Origin: an uncultured Emergencia sp.
Lineage (GTDB): Bacteria; Bacillota; Clostridia; Peptostreptococcales; Anaerovoracaceae
Length of the DNA: 24,039 nt
Assembly: GCA_937997955.1 (NCBI GenBank)
Contig: CALLDR010000015.1
Span: forward strand, 1-24,039
Direction: 5' to 3'
Part shown: piece by piece, positions 1 to 5,889 of the stretch
How the letters are laid out: each line of letters begins with the position of its first letter
Numbering within the stretch: position 1 is the stretch's first letter
Notes under the pieces: model-generated
What the model saw: the letters and a program-made list of their open reading frames with translations, nothing else
Databases searched by the model: none
Told to the model about the DNA's origin: nothing
Made by a program: the position numbers and the translations under genes

Positions 1-53
1 ACGACCCGGAACTCTTTCACGAGATGACCGGCGAGCTGCTGTATGCGTACTGA
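1..53 (+). CDS. 3' end of an unidentified gene (partial)
   Basis: The window opens inside a reading frame (first full codon at 3) that ends at TGA 51-53. The visible C-terminus is DPELFHEMTGELLYAY. It is followed at once by a strong ribosome site for the next small ORF, so the two are probably co-transcribed. Sixteen residues are too few to name a family. That this frame is the real one rests on its stop falling 17 bases before a well-formed start. Confidence 0.45.
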   Translation, partial: DPELFHEMTGELLYAY

Positions 54-70
54 GGAGAGGAGGTGACCCG

Positions 71-169
71 ATGAAGGTGATTAAGAACACGCTGCTGTTC
101 GGCATTAAGATTGTCGCGGCGGTGGCGGCGGCAGTCCATGTGCTGCGCGGCAAGGATGCGTCCGAGTAA
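71..169 (+). CDS. Small membrane peptide, 32 residues
   Basis: ATG 71 is preceded by AGGAGGTG with about 5-7 bases of spacing, close to an ideal Shine-Dalgarno site, which is the main reason to call this ORF. The product begins MKVIKNTLLFGIKIVAAVAA and continues with a short Ala/Val stretch, then a charged tail ending in RGKDASE. It therefore has one likely membrane helix (about residues 7-25) with positive charge at the N-terminus. It starts 17 bases after the stop of the preceding partial gene, so it is probably its operon partner. No family is recognised. It could be a small inner-membrane peptide or a toxin-like hydrophobic peptide, but nothing in the sequence decides this. Confidence 0.5.
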   Translation: MKVIKNTLLFGIKIVAAVAAAVHVLRGKDASE

Positions 170-176
170 CAGATTG

Positions 177-219
177 GCCTTTTCTGTGCGGAACAATGCA
201 ATAAACCACACAGAAAGGC
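177..219 (+). promoter_or_regulatory. Hairpin covering the ribosome site of the HTH gene
   Basis: GCCTTTTCTGTG (177-188) is complementary to CACAGAAAGGC (209-219), giving an 11-bp stem with one bulged base. The 3' arm contains the AAAGG that would serve as Shine-Dalgarno for the ATG at 228. There is no T-run after the stem, so a terminator is unlikely. The structure could mask the ribosome site. This is read from base pairing only. Confidence 0.4.
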
Positions 220-227
220 GGATACGC

Positions 228-410
228 ATGAACCTGGACAAATATCCCGATGTGCTGACGCTGCGTGAGTGTCAGAAGATTTTGCAGGTAAGCCGCGGCA
301 CAATGCTGCGGCTTCTGCATGAAGGCGAGATCCCGGCGTTTCGCATCGGGAATCGCTGGCGCATTCAGCGAAAAGAAATGCTCGAATTCATCGAGCGCAG
401 CGAATACTGA
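228..410 (+). CDS. Excisionase-family helix-turn-helix protein, 60 residues
   Basis: The product, MNLDKYPDVLTLRECQKILQ and on to ...EFIERSEY, has the layout of the small MerR-like excisionase-type HTH family: a Leu-rich first helix (LTLRECQKILQVS), a turn-recognition segment (RGTMLRLLHEGEIPAFRIG), then a wing ending NRWRIQRKEMLEFI. Sixty residues is a normal length. ATG 228 is chosen over the longer open frame that begins at 111 because AAAGGCGG lies just upstream and the domain starts here. Proteins of this family bind DNA either as recombination directionality factors for site-specific recombinases or as plain regulators. Three serine-recombinase-like genes follow on the same strand, but this family is so common that a functional link is only a guess. 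Confidence 0.8.
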   Translation: MNLDKYPDVLTLRECQKILQVSRGTMLRLLHEGEIPAFRIGNRWRIQRKEMLEFIERSEY

Positions 411-428
411 AAACAACAGAAATGAACC

Positions 429-456
429 GTTCCGTTTGGGCATACCCATGCGGAAC
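429..456. promoter_or_regulatory. 28-bp dyad, possible recombinase or regulator site
   Basis: GTTCCG (429-434) and CGGAAC (451-456) are exact inverted repeats, and inside them TGGG (437-440) pairs with CCCA (445-448). The total span is 28 bp. The same GTTCCG/CGGAAC hexamers recur in the palindrome at 492-509. No T-run follows, so this is unlikely to be a terminator for the HTH gene. Resolvase binding subsites are typically dyads of about this size, so a res-like subsite is plausible but unproven. Confidence 0.4.
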
Positions 457-469
457 ACGCGGAAATCCT

Positions 470-529
470 CCCGTTTAAGTCGATTTTGAGGTTTCGGAAC
501 GTTCCGAAATTTTCATCGGCTTAAACGGG
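470..529. promoter_or_regulatory. Nested inverted repeats before recombinase 1
   Basis: CCCGTTTAAG (470-479) and CTTAAACGGG (520-529) are perfect 10-bp inverted repeats. Between them is a perfect 18-bp palindrome, TTTCGGAACGTTCCGAAA (492-509). The block ends 28 bases before the ATG of the first recombinase gene. Symmetric sites directly upstream of a resolvase gene often serve both as the recombination site and as an operator for self-repression. That role here is an inference from position and symmetry. Confidence 0.5.
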
Positions 530-557
530 AAATTTCTTTTTTGGAGGGAGACATATC

Positions 558-1112
558 ATGAAAATTGGATATGTGCGCGTGAGCACGGAGGAGCAGAACA
601 CGGCGCGGCAGGAAATCATGCTGCGCGAGCTCGGCGTAGACGAACTGTTCGTCGACAGGGCGAGCGGGAAAAACGCGGACCGGCCGGAGCTGAACCGGAT
701 GATGAACTTTGTGCGGCGCGGTGATACGGTCATCGTTGAGTCGATCAGCCGCTTTGCAAGAAATACGCGCGACCTGCTCGATCTTGTGGAGCGGCTGACA
801 GAAAAGCAGGTAGAGTTCGTCAGCCGCAAGGAAGCCATTGATACGACAACGCCGACCGGCAAGTTTATGCTGACCGTGTTTGCGGCGGTGGCAGAGCTCG
901 AACGCGAGTACATTTTGCAGCGTCAGCGTGAGGGCATTGCCATTGCCAAACAGCAGGGAAAGTACCGCGGCCGTCCGCCGAAGGTATATCCGGACTTCGA
1001 ACGCATCGCAGCGCGGTGGCAAAAGGGCGAAATCACCGCCGTGCAGGCGATGAAGCAGCTCGGGATGAGCAAGACAAGATTTTACGAGCGAGTGAAGCGG
1101 CTTAAAAAGTAG
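558..1112 (+). CDS. Serine recombinase 1 (resolvase/invertase family), 184 residues
   Basis: This is a small serine recombinase of the Tn3-resolvase/DNA-invertase type. The catalytic N-terminal domain starts MKIGYVRVSTEEQN, with the nucleophile Ser9 and Arg7. The active-site arginines are in SISRFARNT (Arg65 and Arg68), and the long E helix is AAVAELEREYILQRQREGI. After the GRPPK hinge comes a C-terminal HTH (about residues 144-184, ...AMKQLGMSKTRFYERV). 184 residues is typical. ATG 558 is preceded by GGAGGGAG. The enzyme would cut and rejoin two copies of a specific site through a Ser-DNA linkage, giving resolution or inversion. Dyads lie immediately upstream and a terminator lies 33 bases downstream, so it appears to be its own transcription unit. 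Whether it acts on this locus or is the remnant of a mobile element cannot be told from the window. Confidence 0.9.
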   Translation: MKIGYVRVSTEEQNTARQEIMLRELGVDELFVDRASGKNADRPELNRMMNFVRRGDTVIVESISRFARNTRDLLDLVERLTEKQVEFVSRKEAIDTTTPTGKFMLTVFAAVAELEREYILQRQREGIAIAKQQGKYRGRPPKVYPDFERIAARWQKGEITAVQAMKQLGMSKTRFYERVKRLKK

Positions 1113-1145
1113 AAAGCTGTCGTGTGCGGCGCGGCATACGCTGAA

Positions 1146-1168
1146 GCAGGATAGAGATCCTGCCTTTT
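1146..1168 (+). terminator. Intrinsic terminator after recombinase 1
   Basis: GCAGGAT (1146-1152) pairs with ATCCTGC (1157-1163) around an AGAG loop, followed by CTTTT. The stem is 7 bp and perfect, 33 bases after the stop codon of recombinase 1. Confidence 0.65.
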
Positions 1169-1246
1169 AAGCAGGGTGTCTAAGGTGATCGTGCGCAGAG
1201 ACAGAAATGACCGAGCTGCTGATGTGAATTCATTGAAAAGTCAATA

Positions 1247-1275
1247 ATGACGAAAATGGGGATTTTCTCTACAAT
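1247..1275 (+). promoter_or_regulatory. Possible promoter for recombinase 2
   Basis: ATGACG (1247-1252) and TACAAT (1270-1275) are separated by 17 bp. The -10 hexamer is good and the -35 is moderate. Transcription would begin near 1282, just at the hairpin that follows. Confidence 0.4.
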
Positions 1276-1283
1276 AAAACAAA

Positions 1284-1327
1284 AGGCAGTACTGCATTGC
1301 ACACGCGCGGTACTGCCTCAAACTTTT
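1284..1327 (+). promoter_or_regulatory. Stem-loop with T-run in the leader of recombinase 2
   Basis: AGGCAGTACTGC (1284-1295) pairs with GCGGTACTGCCT (1307-1318) through 12 positions with one G-T wobble. An 11-base loop separates the arms, and CAAACTTTTT follows. The T-run ends just before the GGAGG of recombinase 2. It may be a terminator of upstream readthrough or, if transcription starts near 1282, a 5' stabilising hairpin or attenuator. Its symmetry would also suit a protein-binding site. Confidence 0.5.
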
Positions 1328-1343
1328 TATGGAGGAATTTCAA

Positions 1344-1949
1344 ATGGAAAATCAAATCTACGGCTACATTCGCGTGTCCTCACGTGACCAGAACGAGGAC
1401 AGGCAGGTGATCGCGATGCGGGAATTCGGCATCGCGGAGAAAAATCTGGTCATCGACAAGCAGTCCGGCAAGGACTTTGCAAGGCCGGGCTATCGCAGAC
1501 TGCTGAGAAAATTAAAGCCGAACGACACTCTCGTGATTAAGAGCATCGACCGGCTGGGTCGCAATTATGATGAGGTTTTGGAGCAGTGGCGGCTGCTGAC
1601 CAAGGAGAAACAGGTGGACATCGTGGTGCTCGATATGCCGCTTTTGGATACGCGGAAGGGCCGTGATTTGATCGGAACACTCATTTCGGACATTGTTTTG
1701 CAGCTGCTGTCCTATGTCGCCCAGACCGAGCGGGAATTCATCCATCAACGGCAGGCGGAGGGCATTGCGGCCGCCAAGGCGAGAGGGGTCAAGTTTGGTC
1801 GAAAACCCAAGGAACGCCCGGCAGAATACGAGCATCTGCGTGACGAATGGCGAGCGGGACGCATTTCCGCACGTGCTGCGGCGCGTCAGCTGGGTGTCGC
1901 ACATCGGACCTTCATGAAGTGGGTCGAACAGGAAAATTCAGATTGTTGA
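1344..1949 (+). CDS. Serine recombinase 2 (resolvase/invertase family), 201 residues
   Basis: This is a second, distinct small serine recombinase. The motif IYGYIRVSSRDQNEDRQ carries the nucleophile Ser12 and Arg10. IDRLGRNYDE carries the conserved arginine pair, and YVAQTEREFIHQRQAEGIAA is the E helix. A GRKPKERP hinge leads to a C-terminal HTH (ARAAARQLGVAHRTFMKWVEQ). The domain architecture is complete, so it is probably active. ATG 1344 is chosen over ATG 1329 because GGAGG at 1331-1335 sits 8 bases upstream of it. Its C-terminal HTH is closer in sequence to that of the following degenerate gene than to recombinase 1, suggesting that genes 2 and 3 arose by duplication and decay or that they bind related DNA sites. 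Confidence 0.9.
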   Translation: MENQIYGYIRVSSRDQNEDRQVIAMREFGIAEKNLVIDKQSGKDFARPGYRRLLRKLKPNDTLVIKSIDRLGRNYDEVLEQWRLLTKEKQVDIVVLDMPLLDTRKGRDLIGTLISDIVLQLLSYVAQTEREFIHQRQAEGIAAAKARGVKFGRKPKERPAEYEHLRDEWRAGRISARAAARQLGVAHRTFMKWVEQENSDC

Positions 1950-1957
1950 TAAAAGTA

Positions 1958-1972
1958 CAGGTTAATAACCTG
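1958..1972. promoter_or_regulatory. 15-bp palindrome just upstream of the operon promoter
   Basis: CAGGTTA-A-TAACCTG is a perfect 7-bp inverted repeat with a one-base centre. It ends 8 bases before the -35 hexamer at 1981. A transcription factor or one of the neighbouring HTH proteins could bind here. The assignment is based on symmetry and position only. Confidence 0.4.
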
Positions 1973-1980
1973 CCAAAGCC

Positions 1981-2009
1981 TTGTAGTTTCGCGTATTTTT
2001 TGATATAAT
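1981..2009 (+). promoter_or_regulatory. Strong promoter of the polysaccharide operon
   Basis: The -35 is TTGTAG (1981-1986), then a 17-bp spacer, then TATAAT (2004-2009), which is also preceded by an extended -10 TG at 2001-2002. The match to the sigma-A consensus is close. Transcription should begin near 2016, giving a leader of about 100 bases before the ATG at 2116. It is the only strong promoter seen before the terminator at 17583. Confidence 0.75.
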
Positions 2010-2059
2010 TGTAAATACTTTAATGGGATAAGCAGTCCAAAGTAAAAATACTGTACACT

Positions 2060-2091
2060 GTGTAGCAAATCGTACTATTTGCTACACTTTT
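2060..2091 (+). promoter_or_regulatory. Leader stem-loop with T-run (attenuator-like)
   Basis: GTGTAGCAAAT (2060-2070) is the exact inverted repeat of ATTTGCTACAC (2077-2087), an 11-bp stem with the loop CGTACT, followed by TTTT. It sits inside the predicted leader, about 45 bases after the start of transcription and 25 bases before the first gene. It has the form of an intrinsic terminator, weak in GC. It could act as an attenuator for the whole polysaccharide operon, or as a DNA operator. No competing antiterminator was found by eye. Confidence 0.55.
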
Positions 2092-2115
2092 GTCGAGCAA
2101 TGTGAGGGTTAAGGG

Positions 2116-2709
2116 ATGGAACCGAGAAGCTTTTATTACTCCTGCACACCGGAAGCTGACCGCGAAACGCAGTTCGAAAGCTTCCGTTCGATGGGAGCAC
2201 ACGAAAGCGAGATTTTCATTGATGTGTGCGGGCACAGAAAGTCGAGCCGCAGCAGTCTGGCGATGCTCAAGCGCATTGGCCTGCGTGAGGGTGACCGGCT
2301 GACTATTCCGACGCTGTACTGCCTGAGTGATTTAAAAAAAGGCCTTGCAGATGAGCTGAACTGGCTTCGACAGCACGGAATTCAGCTGCGGATTGCCGAT
2401 ATTCCGATGACGATGCGCTGCTCTGATGAAACGGAGCAGCGCCTTGCCAGCGAAATGCTGTATCAGGTGATCGATGCGACGGTTCTGAAGGAGCGCGAGG
2501 AAAAACGCCAGAAGCAGAGCGAAGGCATTCGTGCAGCGCAGGAAAAGGGCGTGCATATCGGCCGCAAGCCGATGGAGCGCGGCGCGGAGTTCGAAACGCT
2601 GAAGCAGCAGTGGCAGCGCGGCGAGGTCTCGCTGCGCGAGGCCGGAAGACGGCTCGGCGTGACGCATCAGACGTTTAAGAAGTGGGTAGAGGAAACCGAG
2701 GAAGATTAA
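2116..2709 (+). CDS. Catalytically degenerate serine-recombinase-like protein, 197 residues
   Basis: Length, the GRKPMERG hinge and the C-terminal HTH (LREAGRRLGVTHQTFKKWVEE) match recombinase 2 well, and the E-helix region (LKEREEKRQKQSEGIRAAQ) is recognisable. The N-terminal domain has lost the active site. Where the active genes have YxRVS, this has FYYSCT (Arg to Tyr8, Ser to Cys10). Where they have SRFARN or DRLGRN, this has YCLSDL (the Arg pair replaced by Cys69 and Asp72). The reading frame is intact, so it is maintained rather than decaying at random. It most likely binds DNA without cutting it. It is the first gene after the strong promoter and ends 20 bases before the export permease, so it may be an operon regulator. 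That role is inference. The misalignment of one residue that would keep Ser9 does not restore the arginines. Confidence 0.8.
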   Translation: MEPRSFYYSCTPEADRETQFESFRSMGAHESEIFIDVCGHRKSSRSSLAMLKRIGLREGDRLTIPTLYCLSDLKKGLADELNWLRQHGIQLRIADIPMTMRCSDETEQRLASEMLYQVIDATVLKEREEKRQKQSEGIRAAQEKGVHIGRKPMERGAEFETLKQQWQRGEVSLREAGRRLGVTHQTFKKWVEETEED

Positions 2710-2729
2710 GGATAAGGTTGTACAAATTC

Positions 2730-4181
2730 ATGTCAAAAACACAGCAGGGGTTCTCGACCAGAGAACTAAAGAAGATTTTTTCGATTGTTTTCGTCGCGTA
2801 TATGGTGCTTACGGTGGCGTTTTATTTTCTCTCCGGAGAGCAGCTACGTTATCGCGACTCGCGCGGCAATATTGAGATGCCGGTAGCGAACGCTGCGACG
2901 GTTGAGTTGACAGCAGGTTCGGTTGTGGAACAGCAGTTCACGCCGAAAATTCAGATTTTCGAGCATCTTTCTGTGCAGTGGGGCGTGTTCAACCGCATCA
3001 ATCACGGCACGGTAAACGTGCAGCTTGTGAACCTGGCAACGCAGGAAGTCCTGCTTGACCAGAATTTGCAGGCGGATCAGATTACGGAAGGTCAGGTTAC
3101 GACGTTTGATTTCCCGGCACTGGAAACGGTCTGCAATGCGCCGCTTGCGTTGCGTATCACCTCGCCCGATGCAGTAGCAGGTGACGCGCTCACGCCGGTG
3201 ATGAAAACCGATGCAACACTTGAAAACGGTCAGTTGTATGTCAATGGACAAGCTGTTGCAGGTGAACTCGCCTTCTCAGTAACTGGTCGAGACTATATCT
3301 GGACCGGTCTGCATTACTGGCAGTTCGCGGCCGTCGGTGCGGCAATCCTCGCGGCGTTGCTGCTGATGTTGCTGCACAAGCACAAGACCGGCAAGAAAAG
3401 CTTTATTCTCAACGCGATGATTGCCCTGAGGCGGTATCGCTTCCTGATTAAGCAGCTGGTTGACCGCGATTTCAAGGCAAAGTATAAGCGTTCAATTCTT
3501 GGCGTGTTCTGGAGCTTTCTCAATCCGCTTTTGAACATGATCGTGCAGTATGTTGTGTTCTCCAATATGTTTAAGTTTGATATTCCATACTTTCCGGTTT
3601 ATCTGCTTTGCGGTAACGTTGTCTTCAATTACTTCTCTGAGGCATGCGGCATGGCGCTTACATCTATTGTAGGTAACGCTGACCTCATTAAAAAAGTATA
3701 TGTGCCGAAGTATATTTATCCGCTGACGCGCATTATGTCGTCGCTTATCAATATGCTGATTTCGCTCATCCCGCTTGCAGCGGTGGCGATTTTTTCGGGT
3801 CTGCTGCCGAATAAAACGTATTTTCTGCTGCCGTTCCCGCTGATCTGCCTGGCACTGTTTTGTTTAGGACTGGGCATGTTGCTTGCGTCGGCGATGGTGT
3901 TCTTCCGGGATATTCAGTTCCTTTGGGGTGTATTGATTACAATTTGGACATATCTAACGCCGATTTTTTATCCGGTCAGTGCGTTGCCGGATAGTGTACA
4001 GGTAATTGTGAAGATGAATCCGTTATATTTCTATGTAACATTCTTGCGTTCGTGCGTAATGGATGGACTTTCGCCGGAGCCGATAATGTATGTACAGTGT
4101 GCACTTATTGCGCTGGTGATGCTTGCTGTAGGTGCATTTACGTTCAAAAAATCGCAGGATAACTTTGTCCTCTATTTATAA
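2730..4181 (+). CDS. ABC-2 type polysaccharide export permease with N-terminal ectodomain
   Basis: This is the membrane subunit of a polysaccharide ABC exporter (TagG/Wzm type). About residues 235-483 form the permease: the amphipathic LIKQLVDRDFKAKYKRSILG entry motif, then FWSFLNPLLNMIVQYVVF and several further membrane helices, ending DNFVLYL. Unlike the usual 250-270-residue protein, it carries about 230 extra N-terminal residues. These comprise a membrane helix (about 16-35), an extracellular beta-rich domain (about 36-195, with VVEQQFTPKIQIFEHLSVQW), and a second helix (about 197-216). Similar beta domains occur at the N-terminus of other clostridial membrane proteins; the function is unknown, perhaps glycan sensing. 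ATG 2730 is preferred over ATG 2682, which lies inside the preceding gene. The ATPase follows 9 bases later. Confidence 0.88.
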   Translation: MSKTQQGFSTRELKKIFSIVFVAYMVLTVAFYFLSGEQLRYRDSRGNIEMPVANAATVELTAGSVVEQQFTPKIQIFEHLSVQWGVFNRINHGTVNVQLVNLATQEVLLDQNLQADQITEGQVTTFDFPALETVCNAPLALRITSPDAVAGDALTPVMKTDATLENGQLYVNGQAVAGELAFSVTGRDYIWTGLHYWQFAAVGAAILAALLLMLLHKHKTGKKSFILNAMIALRRYRFLIKQLVDRDFKAKYKRSILGVFWSFLNPLLNMIVQYVVFSNMFKFDIPYFPVYLLCGNVVFNYFSEACGMALTSIVGNADLIKKVYVPKYIYPLTRIMSSLINMLISLIPLAAVAIFSGLLPNKTYFLLPFPLICLALFCLGLGMLLASAMVFFRDIQFLWGVLITIWTYLTPIFYPVSALPDSVQVIVKMNPLYFYVTFLRSCVMDGLSPEPIMYVQCALIALVMLAVGAFTFKKSQDNFVLYL

Positions 4182-4190
4182 GGTGGGAAA

Positions 4191-4973
4191 ATGAGCAAAA
4201 AAGAGAAGTTACTCCATGAGCAGCAGGAAAAAGTTGCAGAACTTCAAAAACGAAAAATTATTGAGGTACAAAATGTTTCGATGCGCTTTCGGCTGACGGA
4301 CGATAAAATCATGTCGCTGAAAGAGTTCGTGACGCGCAAGCTGAGCGGTAAATACAAGACCTCAGAATTCTGGGCACTGAAGGATGTATCGTTCGATGTG
4401 TATCGCGGCGAGGTTGTCGGTATTATCGGCCACAACGGCGCAGGCAAAAGCACGATTCTAAAAGTCATTTCGGGCATTCTTAAGCCGACAGAAGGCTCTG
4501 TGACCTGCAGTGGCAATATTGTCCCGATGCTGGAGCTTGGCTCGGGTTTCGATCACGATTTGACCGGACGCGAGAATATCTTTCTCAATGGCGCAATTCT
4601 CGGTTATACGGAAGATTTCCTGAAATCGAAATATGATGAAATCGTTGCGTTTTCCGAGCTCGGCGAATTTATTGATGTGCCGATTCGCAACTACTCATCC
4701 GGTATGCTGATGCGTTTGGCGTTTTCGATCGCGACGGTTGTCAATCCGCAGATTCTCATTGTGGACGAAATTCTTGCTGTCGGCGACGCAAACTTTCAGG
4801 AAAAAAGCCGCAAGCGCATGCTGGAGCTGATGAGCGGCGGCACGACTGTGCTGTTTGTGTCGCATAGCCTTGAGCAGATTCGCGAGATGTGTGACCGGGT
4901 TGTCTGGATTGAGCACGGGCAGGTGCAGACTGTTGGAGAGACGAAAGAAATTTGCGATGAATATGAGCAATGA
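4191..4973 (+). CDS. Polysaccharide ABC exporter ATPase (TagH/Wzt type), 260 residues
   Basis: This nucleotide-binding subunit powers the permease encoded just upstream. Walker A is GHNGAGKST (80-88), the signature is YSSGM (168-172), Walker B is ILIVDE (188-193), and the switch His is 225. The segment MLELGSGFDHDLTGRENIF is typical of exporters of teichoic acid, O-antigen and other polysaccharides. At 260 residues it stops after the ATPase domain and has no C-terminal carbohydrate-binding extension as in long Wzt proteins. Specificity may therefore lie elsewhere, possibly in the ectodomain of the permease. An N-terminal charged helix of about 20 residues precedes the domain. The start has AAGGTGGG upstream. 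Confidence 0.93.
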   Translation: MSKKEKLLHEQQEKVAELQKRKIIEVQNVSMRFRLTDDKIMSLKEFVTRKLSGKYKTSEFWALKDVSFDVYRGEVVGIIGHNGAGKSTILKVISGILKPTEGSVTCSGNIVPMLELGSGFDHDLTGRENIFLNGAILGYTEDFLKSKYDEIVAFSELGEFIDVPIRNYSSGMLMRLAFSIATVVNPQILIVDEILAVGDANFQEKSRKRMLELMSGGTTVLFVSHSLEQIREMCDRVVWIEHGQVQTVGETKEICDEYEQ

Positions 4974-5018
4974 ACAGACTGTGAGTAGAATGCATTTAAG
5001 AATGATGGAGATGAAGTT

Positions 5019-5876
5019 TTGAAAGGTCTAATCTTAGCCGCAGGCAAAGGCACTCGCCTTTACCCGATGACAAAACCGATGAGCAAGCCATTGCTTCCAG
5101 TTTACGACAAGCCCATGATTTATTACCCGCTTGCAATTCTCATGCAAGCGGGCATTTCCGATGTCATGGTGATCGTTCCGCCGAACGAGACGGATACATT
5201 CCGTGCGTTGCTCGGCGACGGAAGCCAGTTCGGTATTCAGATTTGCTATGCAGAACAGCCTGTCGCGCGTGGTATTGCGGACGCACTTCTGATCGGTCGA
5301 GAGTTCGTGGGAGACGACTCGGTATGCCTTGTGCTGGGCGATAATATCTTCCACAGCGATACGCTGCGTGAAGTGCTCTGTAAGGGCGCACAGCAGCAGA
5401 ACGGTGCAACGGTGTTCGGCTACTGGGTTGAAAATCCGCGGCCGTTTGGCGTGGTGGAGTTCGACGAGGATGGACGGGCTATTTCGATTGAAGAGAAGCC
5501 ACGCCACCCGAAGAGCAATTACATAATTCCTGGCATTTATTTTTACGATAATCAGGCAATGGAGATTGCGGCGAACCTTACGCCGTCGCAGCGCGGCGAG
5601 CTGGAAATCACAGACGTGAATCTGGAGTATTTACGCCGGGATCAATTGCAGGTGCTCCCGCTCGAGCGGGACGTCGTGTGGCTGGATGCCGGTACAGCAG
5701 ACAGCCTGATGGACGCTGGACAGACTATTCGAAATATCCAGGCTGAGACCGGACGCTATGTTGGCTGCCTGGAAGAACTGGCATTCAATCAGGGATGGCT
5801 GACGGAAGAACAGGTGCACGAGGCTGGACAAGAGCTCGGCATGACACTCTATGGACAGTACTTACAGTGCTTATAA
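5019..5876 (+). CDS. rfbA: Glucose-1-phosphate thymidylyltransferase, copy 1
   Basis: RmlA/RfbA makes dTDP-glucose from glucose-1-phosphate and dTTP, the first step towards dTDP-rhamnose and related sugars. The nucleotide-binding loop is LAAGKGTRLYP (6-16), followed by KPLLPVYDKPM. The metal-binding region has GDN with Asp108, and WLDAGTADSL lies towards the C-terminus. 285 residues is normal. The start is TTG 5019, with GGAG 8 bases upstream; the other copy uses ATG at the same place. A 10-codon ORF (ATG 4990, MHLRMMEMKF) ends at TGA 5020-5022, overlapping the TTG, so translation may be coupled. The protein is identical to copy 2 at 16632. The downstream genes rmlB, rmlC and rmlD are not in the window. 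Confidence 0.95.
   Translation: MKGLILAAGKGTRLYPMTKPMSKPLLPVYDKPMIYYPLAILMQAGISDVMVIVPPNETDTFRALLGDGSQFGIQICYAEQPVARGIADALLIGREFVGDDSVCLVLGDNIFHSDTLREVLCKGAQQQNGATVFGYWVENPRPFGVVEFDEDGRAISIEEKPRHPKSNYIIPGIYFYDNQAMEIAANLTPSQRGELEITDVNLEYLRRDQLQVLPLERDVVWLDAGTADSLMDAGQTIRNIQAETGRYVGCLEELAFNQGWLTEEQVHEAGQELGMTLYGQYLQCL
5019..5876 (+). repeat. Direct repeat A: rfbA copy 1
   Basis: The same 858-base sequence recurs at 16632-17489 in the same direction, 11,613 bases away. Positions 5109-5749 are identical base for base to 16722-17362. The first 90 bases differ at 6 sites and the last 127 at 16 sites. All but the start-codon change are synonymous. Confidence 0.97.
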
Positions 5877-5889
5877 CGGAGGATAGAAA

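Noticed and set aside
1955..2056. GTACAG (1955-1960) and CTGTAC (2051-2056) flanking the operon promoter, considered as recombination sites for an invertible promoter.
   Set aside because: Only 6 bp match and the similarity stops on both sides. Repeats of this length are expected by chance; known invertible promoters have longer arms.
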